In this document: one piece after another, positions 34,428-44,392 of the stretch | Position numbering within the stretch: position 1 is the stretch's first letter | Layout of the letters: the number at the start of each line of letters is the position of its first letter | Source: Ophiobolus disseminans | Taxonomy: Eukaryota > Ascomycota > Dothideomycetes > Pleosporales > Phaeosphaeriaceae | Length of the DNA: 64,000 bases | NCBI GenBank assembly: GCA_010093685.1 | Contig: MU006232.1 | Location: 101,017 to 165,016 of the forward strand | Reading direction: 5' to 3' | Notes under the pieces: generated by a model | What the model saw: only the letters and a program-made list of their open reading frames with translations | Database searches by the model: none | What the model was told of the DNA's origin: nothing | Position numbers and translations under genes: made by a program

Positions 34428-35942
34428 ATGCCTCCACAGCAGGGCGAAGTGTCTCTGCTGACACTGTGAGTTGGGCCCAGAATCTTGGAAAGAACACCAA
34501 ACTGACATGCAAATAGCTTCGCGGACATCCACTACTACATCTCCCCACCCACCCAAAAGCCCCCGCACCATCGCTTCGACAAAGGTTCCTACGTGTACCT
34601 CTATCATAATCCCATACGGCAGAGCGGCCGAATAGAGATAGCAAACCATGCTGGAACACCAGAGCAAGATGCTTTCGCGGGTCGTAAGTCTTCATGAAAA
34701 GCGCTGAGACATGAACGTGCTGACCTCGGTTGTTTGGTAGAGCTGGACACTGTCCGAGTCGAACACACGTATAAACACCCATGTCTCTTTACCCTGACAG
34801 TCGATGGATTTCGAAGCCAGCATGGCAGTCCGGCCGCAAGTCCTCACCAAGACGCTTCGCAATGGCATCTTCCTACCGCCGACCCTATGAACCAGGGCAA
34901 ATACCTATACCGCTTGCACACACTGGACATCTACTTCTGGACACCAGAGGACGCCAGTCTGTTCCAAGACTCCCTACGGAGAGTGATGCAGCCACACCAG
35001 CTTCAGATCGTCCGCAACCCCCAAGCTACGCCGATACACTCTGAGCACAAGAGCGACGCCTTGAGTCCCGTCATTGCAAGGCTAGAGAGTGCAGCCATCT
35101 CGCAGTCAAGTCGAAGCCCTAGTAGTGTTAGCAACAATACGCAGTCATTCCCTGGTCCGCCGACTGCTCCTGCTCCAACCTCAAGCCCTCCCGCTGGACC
35201 TGGCTATGCCCCTATGGCCTACAACCCTGCTGCACCTGCTGCGCCAGAGCCCATCGCTCATCGTGAGAAGACTCCACCGCCACCGGATGCAGACAATGGC
35301 ACTGGGCTTGGATCAGCCGCTGCACAAGACCACCATGCTCCGCAATACGGCAACCCACTGCAGGCGTCGTTTGCCCCGCAATCGACATCAGGGCCCTATC
35401 GACCTGGTCCACCTTCTGGCGCTCCGAGCTTCAGCGGTCCTCCTCAGCCAAGCATACAGCGCACCAATACAGGTGGATCAATGTCGTTCGCACCTCCTCC
35501 ATCGGCTCCTCCTCCTGGTCAATACGACGGGCAAACCCCTCCGCCGGGTCTCCAGCGAACATCTACCATGCCCGCTCAACAGTATGCCAACTATCCCGGA
35601 TCGCCTGGCTTCCCACCAGCACCACAGTCTCCGCCAGCTCATGCATCCCTACCCTCGCCTGGTTTGCCTCCGCCACAGTATCAGCCAATGACTTCTCCAC
35701 CTCCAGGAGGCTATACGCAATACCAGTATGGTAGCACATCAGGAGCAGCTCCAACATCCAACCCTCATGCTGTCTCGCACGACATGCACCAACAACTCTA
35801 CCGCCCAAGTGAGCAGGAAGCTTCTGTTGTGGGAAATGAAAATCCGAACCCACAGCCGCGCAACTCAAACATTGGAAAGAGGGTGGACAAAGTCGAAAAG
35901 GGTGTTGGCAAGTTTTTGAAGAAGCTGGACAAGAAGTTCTGA
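34428..35942 (+). CDS. Conserved Pro/Gln-rich cytosolic protein with basic C-terminal helix
   Basis: Three exons, 34428-34465, 34517-34683 and 34741-35942, sum to 1407 nt (468 aa). The first 150 residues are a folded region (ADIHYYISPPTQKPPHHRFDKGSY, LHTLDIYFWTPEDASLFQDSL) that looks like a small beta-rich domain of a conserved fungal family, not recognised by name. Residues 180-420 are low-complexity Pro, Ser, Gly, Gln and Tyr, with PPPG-type repeats. It ends in NIGKRVDKVEKGVGKFLKKL, a conserved amphipathic basic helix. No signal peptide or membrane segment. A role in protein-protein contacts at the Pro-rich part is only inference. Confidence 0.8.
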
Positions 35943-36762
35943 GTGACGATTTACGATGTTTTATGTGTGTATAATTCGCGATTTAGCAAGCGAACCCGAT
36001 CCTGTAACAAAATGTGACGACCGAGCTGGTCATAATTTAGAAAAGCAAAGAGCTCGTTTGACCCCTCAACTGAGCCACGTGCAGAATGGCGAGTGCATGC
36101 CCAGGTGTGCCATGCGATCACCATGCGGCGCAAGCATCCACTCATAGCGCGGCGCTAGGCTGCGGAAGCCAATTCCAGGGCAAGCCGGCCAAGAATAGCA
36201 GCAGGTTTTGAGAGATGACATGCAGTCTTGCCTCGATGCTGATGTGAGTATCCCACCATTTGACATTGTCTCATGGTTGTGATCGCACTTGAAGAGCACA
36301 ATTGCTCTAAACGCATTCTGTGAACTTGCAACCGAGGAAGGATTCGAAGGATACCGTTCGACAGCAGCCGTTGTGACGCTCAGCCCCGAACGGCCCAGCC
36401 ACATTTGCCCGGGCCCTCCAATCAGCCCTGCATTACGCATAATCCCAGCTCAGCTTGAGCCAAGCATCGAGCGGCCGCAGCTCAGCCAGTTCCACCACAC
36501 TCGTAAACTATCCTCGTTGTTGGCTGTCCCTCTTCACAATACACGCCTTTACTTCCGGACTCCCCGACCTCAATTGCGACCCCAAGGACGCCTGCCTGAC
36601 CGTTAGCTGTCTCGACATCTGACACGTGCTAGTGCGAAACAGTGCCGAGGATCCGGGCGAGCCTAGACGGAAGCGATCCACCTTCTCCGGGCAGTGATCT
36701 CATTTCCCGAAGATATTTGTTGAAGATTGGTGGAGTGTGTGGGTGACAGTTGACATCGGCGC
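35943..36762. other. Intergenic, no gene seen
   Basis: Short ORFs on both strands have no recognisable features. The right part is upstream of the membrane-protein gene. Confidence 0.5.
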
Positions 36763-38075
36763 ATGGCAGTTGTCAGCAGCATGTTGTTGCCTGCGCGGCA
36801 TGTAAGGGAAGGCACGTTGGAGAAGCGGATAAACAAGAACAACAGGACGTTCTTCGTAGTACGTGCATTCGATACCTGCCTTGGCATATTGCGATTGGCC
36901 TACTTACGCCCTTATAGATCGCCTCAATCGTCGTATCCATATTCGCCATCCTCGTCGTCACATATCTCCTCACCATCAAATACCGTCGGCCGTTCCGAGC
37001 CGCCCAAGCCGCAAAGCCAGAGGGCGACAAACTACCGTCGTTATTTTCGTGGAAGAACTTCCGCAAGAGGCCGCGGCGCAATGAATATTCAACCAGTCTG
37101 CAGGACACGGAGTACCGTGGAAACAGTATCGCCAGCCACAGCCGTGAGATGAGCGGGGCAGCATCAGGCGATCCCGAACGACAGAACAGGAACACCACTG
37201 CAGGCGGAGTCGACAGGAATACTTCAGTGCGCAGCGTCATGACATTGCCGCCGTATGCGCCTGCAGCACGAGAAAACGAGCGAGTCTTGGGGCGGGAGGG
37301 TGAAAGAGCTGGCATGGACAACGTACTTGAGCTCCCAGAGACCCAGGACGACGAAGAACGCCAGCGAGAAGAGGAAATGGAGTCCCTGTATCAAATCCGT
37401 CTCGCGCGCCGCGTCGAAGCTACAGACCGCGAAGCACGCCGTCAAGCCCGTCGCGAGGCCCGCGCAAGAGGAGACGTCCAGGCTCTGGCAGACATCCGCC
37501 GCCGCGCAGAAGAAGCAGCAGACTTATCCGTCTCGCAAATGCTCATCGCAGAACACCAATCGCATGCGCGCAACCGCGATCGTCGCGTATCGTCCGTCGC
37601 ATACGGCGATCTAGGCGTAGCTCGACACGACGGCACCCGTCTGCGCGCCAACTCCACCGAAAGCGACAACCGCCCCTTACTCGACTCCGCAGCATCGATA
37701 TCAGGCCAATCCCACCGCTCAAGCAACACCCTCGATCCAAATACACACTCCCGCGGCCTGTCCGTCACGTCGTTTGAATCGCGAGCGTCAAGCGATTACG
37801 ACTTCTCAGACGCTGGTCGCACCTCCAGGAATGCGCCTAGCGAAGATTTCGAGATCGTGTCCCTCAACCCCGACAGGAGCCACAGCGGAAGCAGAGCCGC
37901 AACGCCGAGTGTAGACATCCCGAGGGACCAAGCCCCCGCGTACGAAGATCCGCCCACCTATGAAAGCCCGGTTCAAACACGCGCACCGCAGTTACCGGTC
38001 TTAGAACGGCTGCCCACGATACAAGTGACGCCTGACCTGGGGAATCCATCAAGAACGCAATCACCCGCACGGTGA
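36763..38075 (+). CDS. Single-pass membrane protein with long disordered cytosolic tail
   Basis: Two exons, 36763-36858 and 36918-38075, sum to 1254 nt (417 aa); an alternative start at 36781 would remove six residues. The membrane helix (IASIVVSIFAILVVTYLLTI) starts exactly at exon 2, after RINKNNRTFFV, and is followed by KYRRPFR, which argues for a cytosolic C-terminus. A charged helix (ETQDDEERQREEEMESLYQIRLARRVEATDREARRQARR) and a Ser/Arg-rich tail with phosphorylation-like SP and TP sites follow, then PAYEDPPTYESP, a PPxY-like pair that could recruit WW-domain ligases such as Rsp5. This makes a ubiquitin-ligase adaptor role possible, by inference. Family not recognised by name. Confidence 0.78.
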
Positions 38076-39192
38076 TATCGACCAGTCTTCTTACCAATAT
38101 TTTTTCATACCTGCCAAATAGCGACATTTTGCGTGTGCGCATTTCATAGTATATCTAGCGATATTTTGCAAGGTTGGGTTGTGTCTGTTTCGACGATAGC
38201 TACGAAGTTCATGTCGGAGTGCGCTTGGTGCTGGAAGGGAGTTGTTATATATATACATATTTGTAGAAGCGTAGTGGGCGTAAAAACTGTAATGTCTATA
38301 TGAAAGTTGGTTTATCTTGGTGTAGTCGTTGCTGAGGACGTAGTGTGACAGTTGGTTAGGGGTGCTTGTTGTATTGTATTGTGTGAACTACTGAGGAGCT
38401 AGTCATCCATAAAATCCTGCGCATATAGCCCGTCCGGTGGCGCGAGGCTCACATATGGTGTGCTAGTGGGTTCTGTTCGAGCGTGGTGTCTGGTGAGCGT
38501 TATGCTGGTGTGATGAGATGTCTGCTGATGGGCGATAGGTGCTCTTTTGCAATGGTGTTTGTGGAACAAGGCGGTGTGGAGAACGAAGAACGTTTCTGTT
38601 GAGGTGTGGTACTGTACGGTATTAGAGGAGAGTATAAAGAATATATCGTGGTATAGAAACTTAGAAATATAAACTGTGCGGACCTTCATCCGGATGTCCA
38701 GATGTCCGGTCCAGGGCGTGTTTTCTGGCCGCATAAATGCGACTCACCAGTGGTCCAATCGATTGTGGCACTTTGCTGTAGCTATGAGTCAGGTGACAAA
38801 CGGTAGTGTGGTTTATTAACTGAATACTGCTTTTTTCGATTTACTGTTTAGCTACTACTTTTTAGTGTGCTTCTTGTTTTACCTTTTTTGTTAAGGAGGC
38901 AGTAAGATCTCCTGTAATTAGTGCAGACGTTGTGTTAGGCCTAAACAAAGATTAGTGCAGATTCTGCCAGCGCAACTCGGGTTCACCGGTTTCGTAGCAC
39001 AGATTGCAACTTCCAAAAGGTCACACTGCCGGTGCACTGCCCCCCCTTGATTCTTGCCTCGTTGCCCACGCTCCGCCCTATCAACTGAGCAGATGCTTAC
39101 TTAAACCTCCCTGGTATCCTCTCCCATTTACGGCGCTTTTGAATGTGCGCAAACCGTTGCCCTCGCCTCCCAGCCGTGTCCTGTTCTCCAGC
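38076..39192. other. Intergenic, no gene seen
   Basis: Contains a T-rich tract near 38820-38900 and short random-looking ORFs. The last 200 bp are upstream of the HET-domain gene and include an open frame in phase with it, but the family start is at 39193. Confidence 0.5.
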
Positions 39193-40350
39193 ATGTATCT
39201 TCTACGGCTACAGAACGATGGTCCTTTCAACCTCAAAGAGTTCATTGACGGCGATATCCCACACTATGCTATTCTCTCACATACTTGGGACCGCAGTTCT
39301 GACGAAGTCACATTCCAGGATGTGCACAGCGATGCAGGCGATTGGAAAGCGAAAAAGGGTTATAAAAAGCTCATCTTCCTTGAGCAGCAAGCCAGAAAGG
39401 ATGGCTTGGACTACTTCTGGATTGACACCTGTTGCATCAACAAAGAGAGTAGTGCAGAGCACTCAGAAGCGATCAATTCAATGTTCCGATGGTATCAACG
39501 CGCTCAAAAGTGCTATGTGTATCTATCAGATGTCTATGCACTCAGCCTTGAGAACGAGTTAGACGGCATGGGTCCGTGGAAACGAGCGTTCCAGAGAAGC
39601 AGATGGTTCACTCGGATCTGGACACTCCAGGAGCTGCTGGCGCCAAACACGGTCGAATTCTTCTCTGCAGATCGTGTGTCGCTAGGACTTCGCGAAATTC
39701 TGCATAAGGAAATAAACGAGATCACCGGAATTCCTACCGAGGCCCTCACAGGCCACCGACGCCCTATGTTCAAATTTACTGTCGGCCAGCGAGTAAGATG
39801 GGCACGCAATCGCAAAGCAAAACGCGAGGAAGACGTTGCATATGCGCTTCTGGGAATATTCGATGTTAACATGCCTCTGATATACGGCGAGGGTAAGAGA
39901 AAAGCTCTTGCCAGGCTGGATAGGGTGATACAAGAGTATGAAGAGCACAAGGGGCTTGGGCCTTTTGATGAGCTCTCTGTGGATTCTCCTACTACGGTGG
40001 AAGACACTCTCACCACGGAAGAGAGGTATCTTGTGTCAATGGGTTTGACTCGCACAGGGAACAGCTTTGGCACTACGATAAGAGCAGCTTCCGACTCCAG
40101 AGGTAATACAGCATTTCTACATGAGGCATCAAACGAGCAGCCAAACCATCACAAATCTCATAGAAAAGCAAGAAAAACAAGGGATGATGATGATGGCCCC
40201 AGCTACGAAAATCGTTCTACGGCCAGCTCCAACCAGTTCAACGCCTACGGAGGCCCACAGATCAACAACACAGGCAATGGCTATTTTTTTAATGGTTCCA
40301 TAGGCCGTGCAAACTTTGGCCAATGGCGCGAAGGAGATCGAAACGTATGA
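39193..40350 (+). CDS. HET-domain protein with C-terminal NN[TS]GNGxFF motif
   Basis: Intronless, 385 aa from the ATG at 39193, chosen because HET proteins start with MxLL and a beta strand. HET-domain blocks: YAILSHTWDRSSDEVTFQDV, LDYFWIDTCCINKESSAEHSEAINSMFRWYQ and RSRWFTRIWTLQELLAP. Conserved downstream elements follow: EDVAYALLGIFDVNMPLIYGEG. HET domains are effectors of regulated cell death in fungal non-self recognition (family knowledge). A Ser/Asn-rich linker leads to GPQINNTGNGYFFNGSIG at about residues 354-371 (40252-40305), shared with the two following genes. The tail ends 14 residues later. The gene is convergent with the small helical gene, 229 bp between stops. Confidence 0.88.
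   Translation: MYLLRLQNDGPFNLKEFIDGDIPHYAILSHTWDRSSDEVTFQDVHSDAGDWKAKKGYKKLIFLEQQARKDGLDYFWIDTCCINKESSAEHSEAINSMFRWYQRAQKCYVYLSDVYALSLENELDGMGPWKRAFQRSRWFTRIWTLQELLAPNTVEFFSADRVSLGLREILHKEINEITGIPTEALTGHRRPMFKFTVGQRVRWARNRKAKREEDVAYALLGIFDVNMPLIYGEGKRKALARLDRVIQEYEEHKGLGPFDELSVDSPTTVEDTLTTEERYLVSMGLTRTGNSFGTTIRAASDSRGNTAFLHEASNEQPNHHKSHRKARKTRDDDDGPSYENRSTASSNQFNAYGGPQINNTGNGYFFNGSIGRANFGQWREGDRNV
40252..40305 (+). other. Shared C-terminal motif, copy in the HET-domain protein
   Basis: Encodes GPQINNTGNGYFFNGSIG. See the finding on the three-gene cluster. Confidence 0.85.
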
Positions 40351-40579
40351 CTCAGAAATTGTATTCAGTATGCAGAGCAAAGTTTCTTACATTGTCTGAC
40401 CATAATTTATCTGTGCCTTTAGGCCTCAACATTGAACTAGTCTTCTCCCACGACTTGTTTCAAGCCAAAGGATACCTGGTGTTGATACATGTCATAATCA
40501 AGTAGCGTCCACGACATGGCTTTGTTTCCTGCACTCATGATCGAAAGACGCCTTCAGTTCGGTTGTGCTCAAGATCATC

Positions 40580-41266
40580 TTATCTGGTATCTACATTTCC
40601 TTTGATGTCGCCAGCGAAGAAACTGCCGTTGCCTGTGTTGTTCTGCTGCTTGCCGCCGCTGGTGTAATGGTTGCCATTGACAATCTTGCCGTTGCCTGAG
40701 TTGATGTTCTGTGTGCCGCTAGCCTCGTTCCTGTATTGGTTGTTGCAATGCGAGTTGCGCATTTTGTGCCGTCCTTCCAGTCTGGCGATCGCGTCAACCA
40801 TATCTTGACGCTGAGTTTGGTTGGCAGTAGTCTTGTCTCGAATGAAGTCGAGAAGGTACTTTGCAGATTGGATGGACTGAGGTCTAGCTCCTTTTCCGTC
40901 GTCGTACTCATCAGGGTCCTCTTCAAATCTCCTGATCTCGTTGCAATACTGTTCGATGTACCAAATAATCTGGTTTCTTACGGTATCGCAATTGAAATCC
41001 TGTTTGTCCGGCCGTATGCTAACTGCAAGAAGGATGTCCCGGACAATCATGTATGCATGACCGGTGTCCTGTAGTAGGTCCGGGAGAGTTACACTGCCGG
41101 ACTGGTCGATTTTGGGCAAGGCATTGGAAATATCATTGGAGAGGCTTCGCAAATGAACATCGTTGAAGGTTGCCATGGATTTCGATGTGATCGATGGGGT
41201 CGATGGGGTCGATGGAATTGATGGGGCCGATGGGCTCAAGAAGTGTCGTTGAAGCCTCCTGAGCAT
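40580..41266 (-). CDS. Small helical protein with two C-terminal NN[TS]GNG-type repeats
   Basis: Intronless. The frame opens at 41266 (228 aa), but the ATG at 41176 (198 aa, MATFNDVHLRSLSND) is also possible; the extra residues are Ser/Pro/Thr repeats from a short tandem DNA repeat. Residues 1-140 from the second ATG are predicted by eye to be helical (DTVRNQIIWYIEQYCNEIRRFEED, SAKYLLDFIRDKT), with no recognised family. The C-terminus carries two related motifs in tandem: GTQNINSGNGKIVNGN (40655-40717 region) and GKQQNNTGNGSFFAGDIK (40601-40654). The second is shared with both neighbours. The architecture, a helical N-terminal domain plus a short polar C-terminal motif, is that of fungal amyloid-controlled effectors such as HET-S (analogy, not homology). 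Confidence 0.8.
   Translation of the reverse strand: MLRRLQRHFLSPSAPSIPSTPSTPSITSKSMATFNDVHLRSLSNDISNALPKIDQSGSVTLPDLLQDTGHAYMIVRDILLAVSIRPDKQDFNCDTVRNQIIWYIEQYCNEIRRFEEDPDEYDDGKGARPQSIQSAKYLLDFIRDKTTANQTQRQDMVDAIARLEGRHKMRNSHCNNQYRNEASGTQNINSGNGKIVNGNHYTSGGKQQNNTGNGSFFAGDIKGNVDTR
40601..40717 (-). other. Shared C-terminal motif, tandem copies in the small helical protein
   Basis: Encodes a degenerate first copy GTQNINSGNGKIVNGN and a second copy GKQQNNTGNGSFFAGDIK. Confidence 0.85.
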
Positions 41267-42352
41267 AATTTGTGGAGTGCGGGGACCGAGTTGACTGAAA
41301 AGGTGGACTGCTTCCCTCGAACTTGGGCTTTTGATTTGTTGTTTATGAGAGGCTCAATAGCTGTAATGACAACGGATAGGTCTGCACGCGTAAAAAGCAA
41401 AAAAAAAGGCAAACATGTTGGGCGCCACCTTGCGTTGTCGGACTCACCGGACCCATATTAACGACAAATGCACTGGCGAATGAAGCCACAAGAGTGATCT
41501 CAGGGTCACCGGTGAACGAATTAGCGAGCATACAACCTTCCAAAGCTGCCCAGGTGTGTGTTGTGCAAAAGACTTGCACCAAGTTTTTGTGCTGTCGGTA
41601 CTAGGTAGCGAAAAGAGGTATACCGGTAGCGCTTACTTTTGGCTGCTGACATCGAATTCGGTCCCTCCGATGTACCCCAATCTCCAAGAATCTCATACTC
41701 AGACGCGATGCTTCCGCTTTCTTACCGAAGTAGGAACAAGACTTGGACGCACGCGCAGAACATGAAACATCACGGGACCGAATACACCTGGGCACGCTTC
41801 TTGTTCCGCCTTCCTACCCTATCACCGCCCTCTCGGTAATCCCGATATAACGCAGGCGCTAATATACCACTGAACTTTCCGAGAACATCCGTATGGCTGT
41901 CGAGAAAGGACACATTTCTCTTAAGCACTTGCATTGTGCGTATCAGGTGCGAACGAGCGCTTCCACCCTTGAATGTCAGAAGAGATGAAACCCCTGCACC
42001 CTTGGAACTTCAAGAGGGCAACAGCAGGTCACCGTCCAGGCTGAGTGTTCGTGTTTCACTGACATGTTTTGCAACTCCTAAAATAACCGCTCAAGCTCAA
42101 GGTTTTGGTGCACCTTCCTCTTGGCAAGACCCAGCTGTCCCATTAGCTGTATACGTTGAGTCGACGCACCCCGTATTGAACTAGTCAGTACTGGCTAATT
42201 AGAGCCTCAAGATTGCCAAGAGAGTTTGTACCAAAGTTTTGAGCTGGAGCGGATATTAGAGGAGACGCCGGTACCTAGGCATTATCTTCAATGTGAAGTT
42301 TGAAGCCTCACCTTCGTCCCCTCTCACTTCCCCCCTTCTCGCTCGTTCTATC
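41267..42352. other. Divergent intergenic region between helical and kelch genes
   Basis: Over 1 kb between two divergent genes of the proposed cluster, so both promoters lie here. No gene with recognisable features was found. Confidence 0.5.
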
Positions 42353-44232
42353 ATGTTTGCGTCAGATGCATATTGTCGCTTCGCGACTTTTCACCTGCTG
42401 TTTTCCAATTTGGCTACTCTCGCGTACGCTCAAGGCCATCAGGTTCGGCGTGCGGGCCATACAGGTATCTACTGTCGTCTACCAGTCGCATGCAATAGCT
42501 AATTAGTCAGTCGTGAGAGCAGGCGATGAACTTGTTATTCATGGAGGGTTAATCTTTGACTCCAATGTCAACCTTACCTACGGTAAATATACCTGATGAG
42601 AACATTGTCGCAACCACTAATAGAGTTACGACAGAACACAACACTTGGTTCATCCCATTGGATAAGAACTGGAATAACCGAACCCTAAATGCCTGGGCTA
42701 TTCACTCGGAAGCTCCTGGTTTAACTTACCAGGCTTTATTTGTGGACAAGGAGCGCGAGATACTGTACTCTTTTGGTGGCGCGCTTTCTCCAGATGGTAG
42801 TATCCACGACACTCAAACCAATACCTTCTTTGAAGATTATCAGCCGTCCATCTGGGCTCTTTCCCTGGCGAACACCAAGGAGTCTAGATCATGGTACAAG
42901 GCCGTGGGCATGAATGCCGCAATGAGTTGGCCATCAGACATCAAACAACCTACTAACGGTGCGTATGCTTCTGACGATCAACGCGGATACTACCTTGGAG
43001 GCTGCTTATCTCGCTGGACAACTCGTGGAATAACCAATGACATGGACACTTTTACCGCCCCCGGGCTTCTCAAATTTGATTTCGCCGCCAAACAGCTCAC
43101 CAACTCGACAGATGATGGAGGCTTTTTCATGTCCCAAGAAACTGGTCTGAACCACAGGAATCGCAAGCCATGGCCAGGGCCATTGATCAATGCCCCGTTT
43201 GGACCACAAGGCACACTAATTTCGTTTGGGGGATACCGAGCCAACGACACGGACAATACGTCTGGAGTCGGTAGCAGAAGTATTTGGATTTTTGATAAAG
43301 CAAGCAATGTATCTTATCACCAAGAGACCACTGGCGACATCCCCGGGAGCGCGGAGGATGGGATCGCATTTTTCTCCGCGGCCGATGAAAACAACAACAC
43401 GTTCGAGATGTGAGTATTGGGACCCCTTTCCATACTACGTACTTCACGTTACTGACAACCAAACCGATTTATCTGGGGCCGCTTCGATAAAACATCCAAG
43501 AGCGACACCATCTACGTTCTATCGCTACCATCCTTTACATGGACCAAGACAAGCTTCCAAAGTTATCCTCGCCGGAAGCAGATGCAGTGCCAGTCTGCTG
43601 GAAACAATCAGGCTATTTGCATTGGTGGGCTTCTACCAGAGTCGCCTATACCGTCGAATACAACCGATGAGTGGATTCAGGGTGTTGGAGTTGTTGACAT
43701 GACCGCCTTGGTATTGAAGGATGGGTATGACGCGTTGGCTCCCCCTTATACCGCGCCAGAAGTCGTCAAGAGAGCAAACAAAAACAAGTAAGTGCACGTA
43801 GTTGTCATTTGCTTTGCGAATAGGCCTAACAAGAGCAGGGGGCATTTCCCAGCCATATGGAATTTCCCAGAAGTGAAAGATCTGTTTGAAGACTTCAACC
43901 CTGGAACGACATCGAGGCAGAAATTGTCCAGAAAGAATACGATCATCATTGCTGTTGTCGTTCCGGTTGTCCTCACCATCATGGCTGTCCTGTCATTTTG
44001 CTGGTTCCGAAAGAAGGAAGTCTTTAGTGAGGTATTACACTTTTCTTCGTTCCAAAAGACGGAATTCTTTGGGAAGGTATCGCCAAAACGCAAGTCTGGC
44101 ACATTTGGCCCTCTTTGCGACGTCAAAGGCAACCAAATGAACAACTCGGGAAATGGTGGTTTCTTTTCGGGCAGCATTAAGAATTTGAAAGTGTATACTA
44201 TCACCAAGCAATATTGTAGGTCTACTTGTTAG
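42353..44232 (+). CDS. Kelch-repeat single-pass membrane protein with C-terminal NN[TS]GNGxFF motif
   Basis: Five exons, 42353-42464, 42511-42582, 42626-43409, 43467-43787 and 43839-44232, sum to 1683 nt (560 aa). Signal peptide (FHLLFSNLATLAYAQ), then kelch-type blades marked by ELVIHGGLIF, ILYSFGG, YYLGGCL, ISFGGY, FIWGRF and ICIGGLLPE. A membrane helix (TIIIAVVVPVVLTIMAVLSFCWF) is followed by RKK, so the N-terminal propeller is outside and the tail cytosolic. The tail ends with GNQMNNSGNGGFFSGSIK (44128-44181). Start of exon 4 is uncertain: the frame and kelch pattern demand 43467, but the preceding dinucleotide is CG, not AG; the next in-frame AG (exon from 43503) would delete 12 residues of a blade. 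Likely a cell-surface sensor; ligand unknown. Confidence 0.78.
44128..44181 (+). other. Shared C-terminal motif, copy in the kelch membrane protein
   Basis: Encodes GNQMNNSGNGGFFSGSIK on the cytosolic side of the predicted membrane helix. Confidence 0.85.
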
Positions 44233-44392
44233 GTGCATGTGCGGAACGAGCATGAAGTCTCATCATTGTATTTATATCAACGAAAGTACAGCCAAAACAA
44301 GACACCATGCTACTCCCATGCCTGTGATAGCTCTGTTCAATCGACAAATATGCTTTCCATCGGACGTTGACGAACCTCACACATCCTATCAT

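Noticed and set aside
34004..34528. Minus-strand ORF of 174 codons overlapping the start of the Pro-rich gene
   Set aside because: It covers the divergent promoter and the first exon of a well-supported gene on the other strand.
38399..38734. Minus-strand ORF of 111 codons
   Set aside because: His/Thr-rich random-looking sequence in a 3' flank, with no homolog-like features.
41176..41266. Short tandem repeat of gatggggtc type as a regulatory or recombination element
   Set aside because: Only about four imperfect units; it explains the Ser/Pro/Thr stretch before the second ATG of the helical gene and needs no further function.
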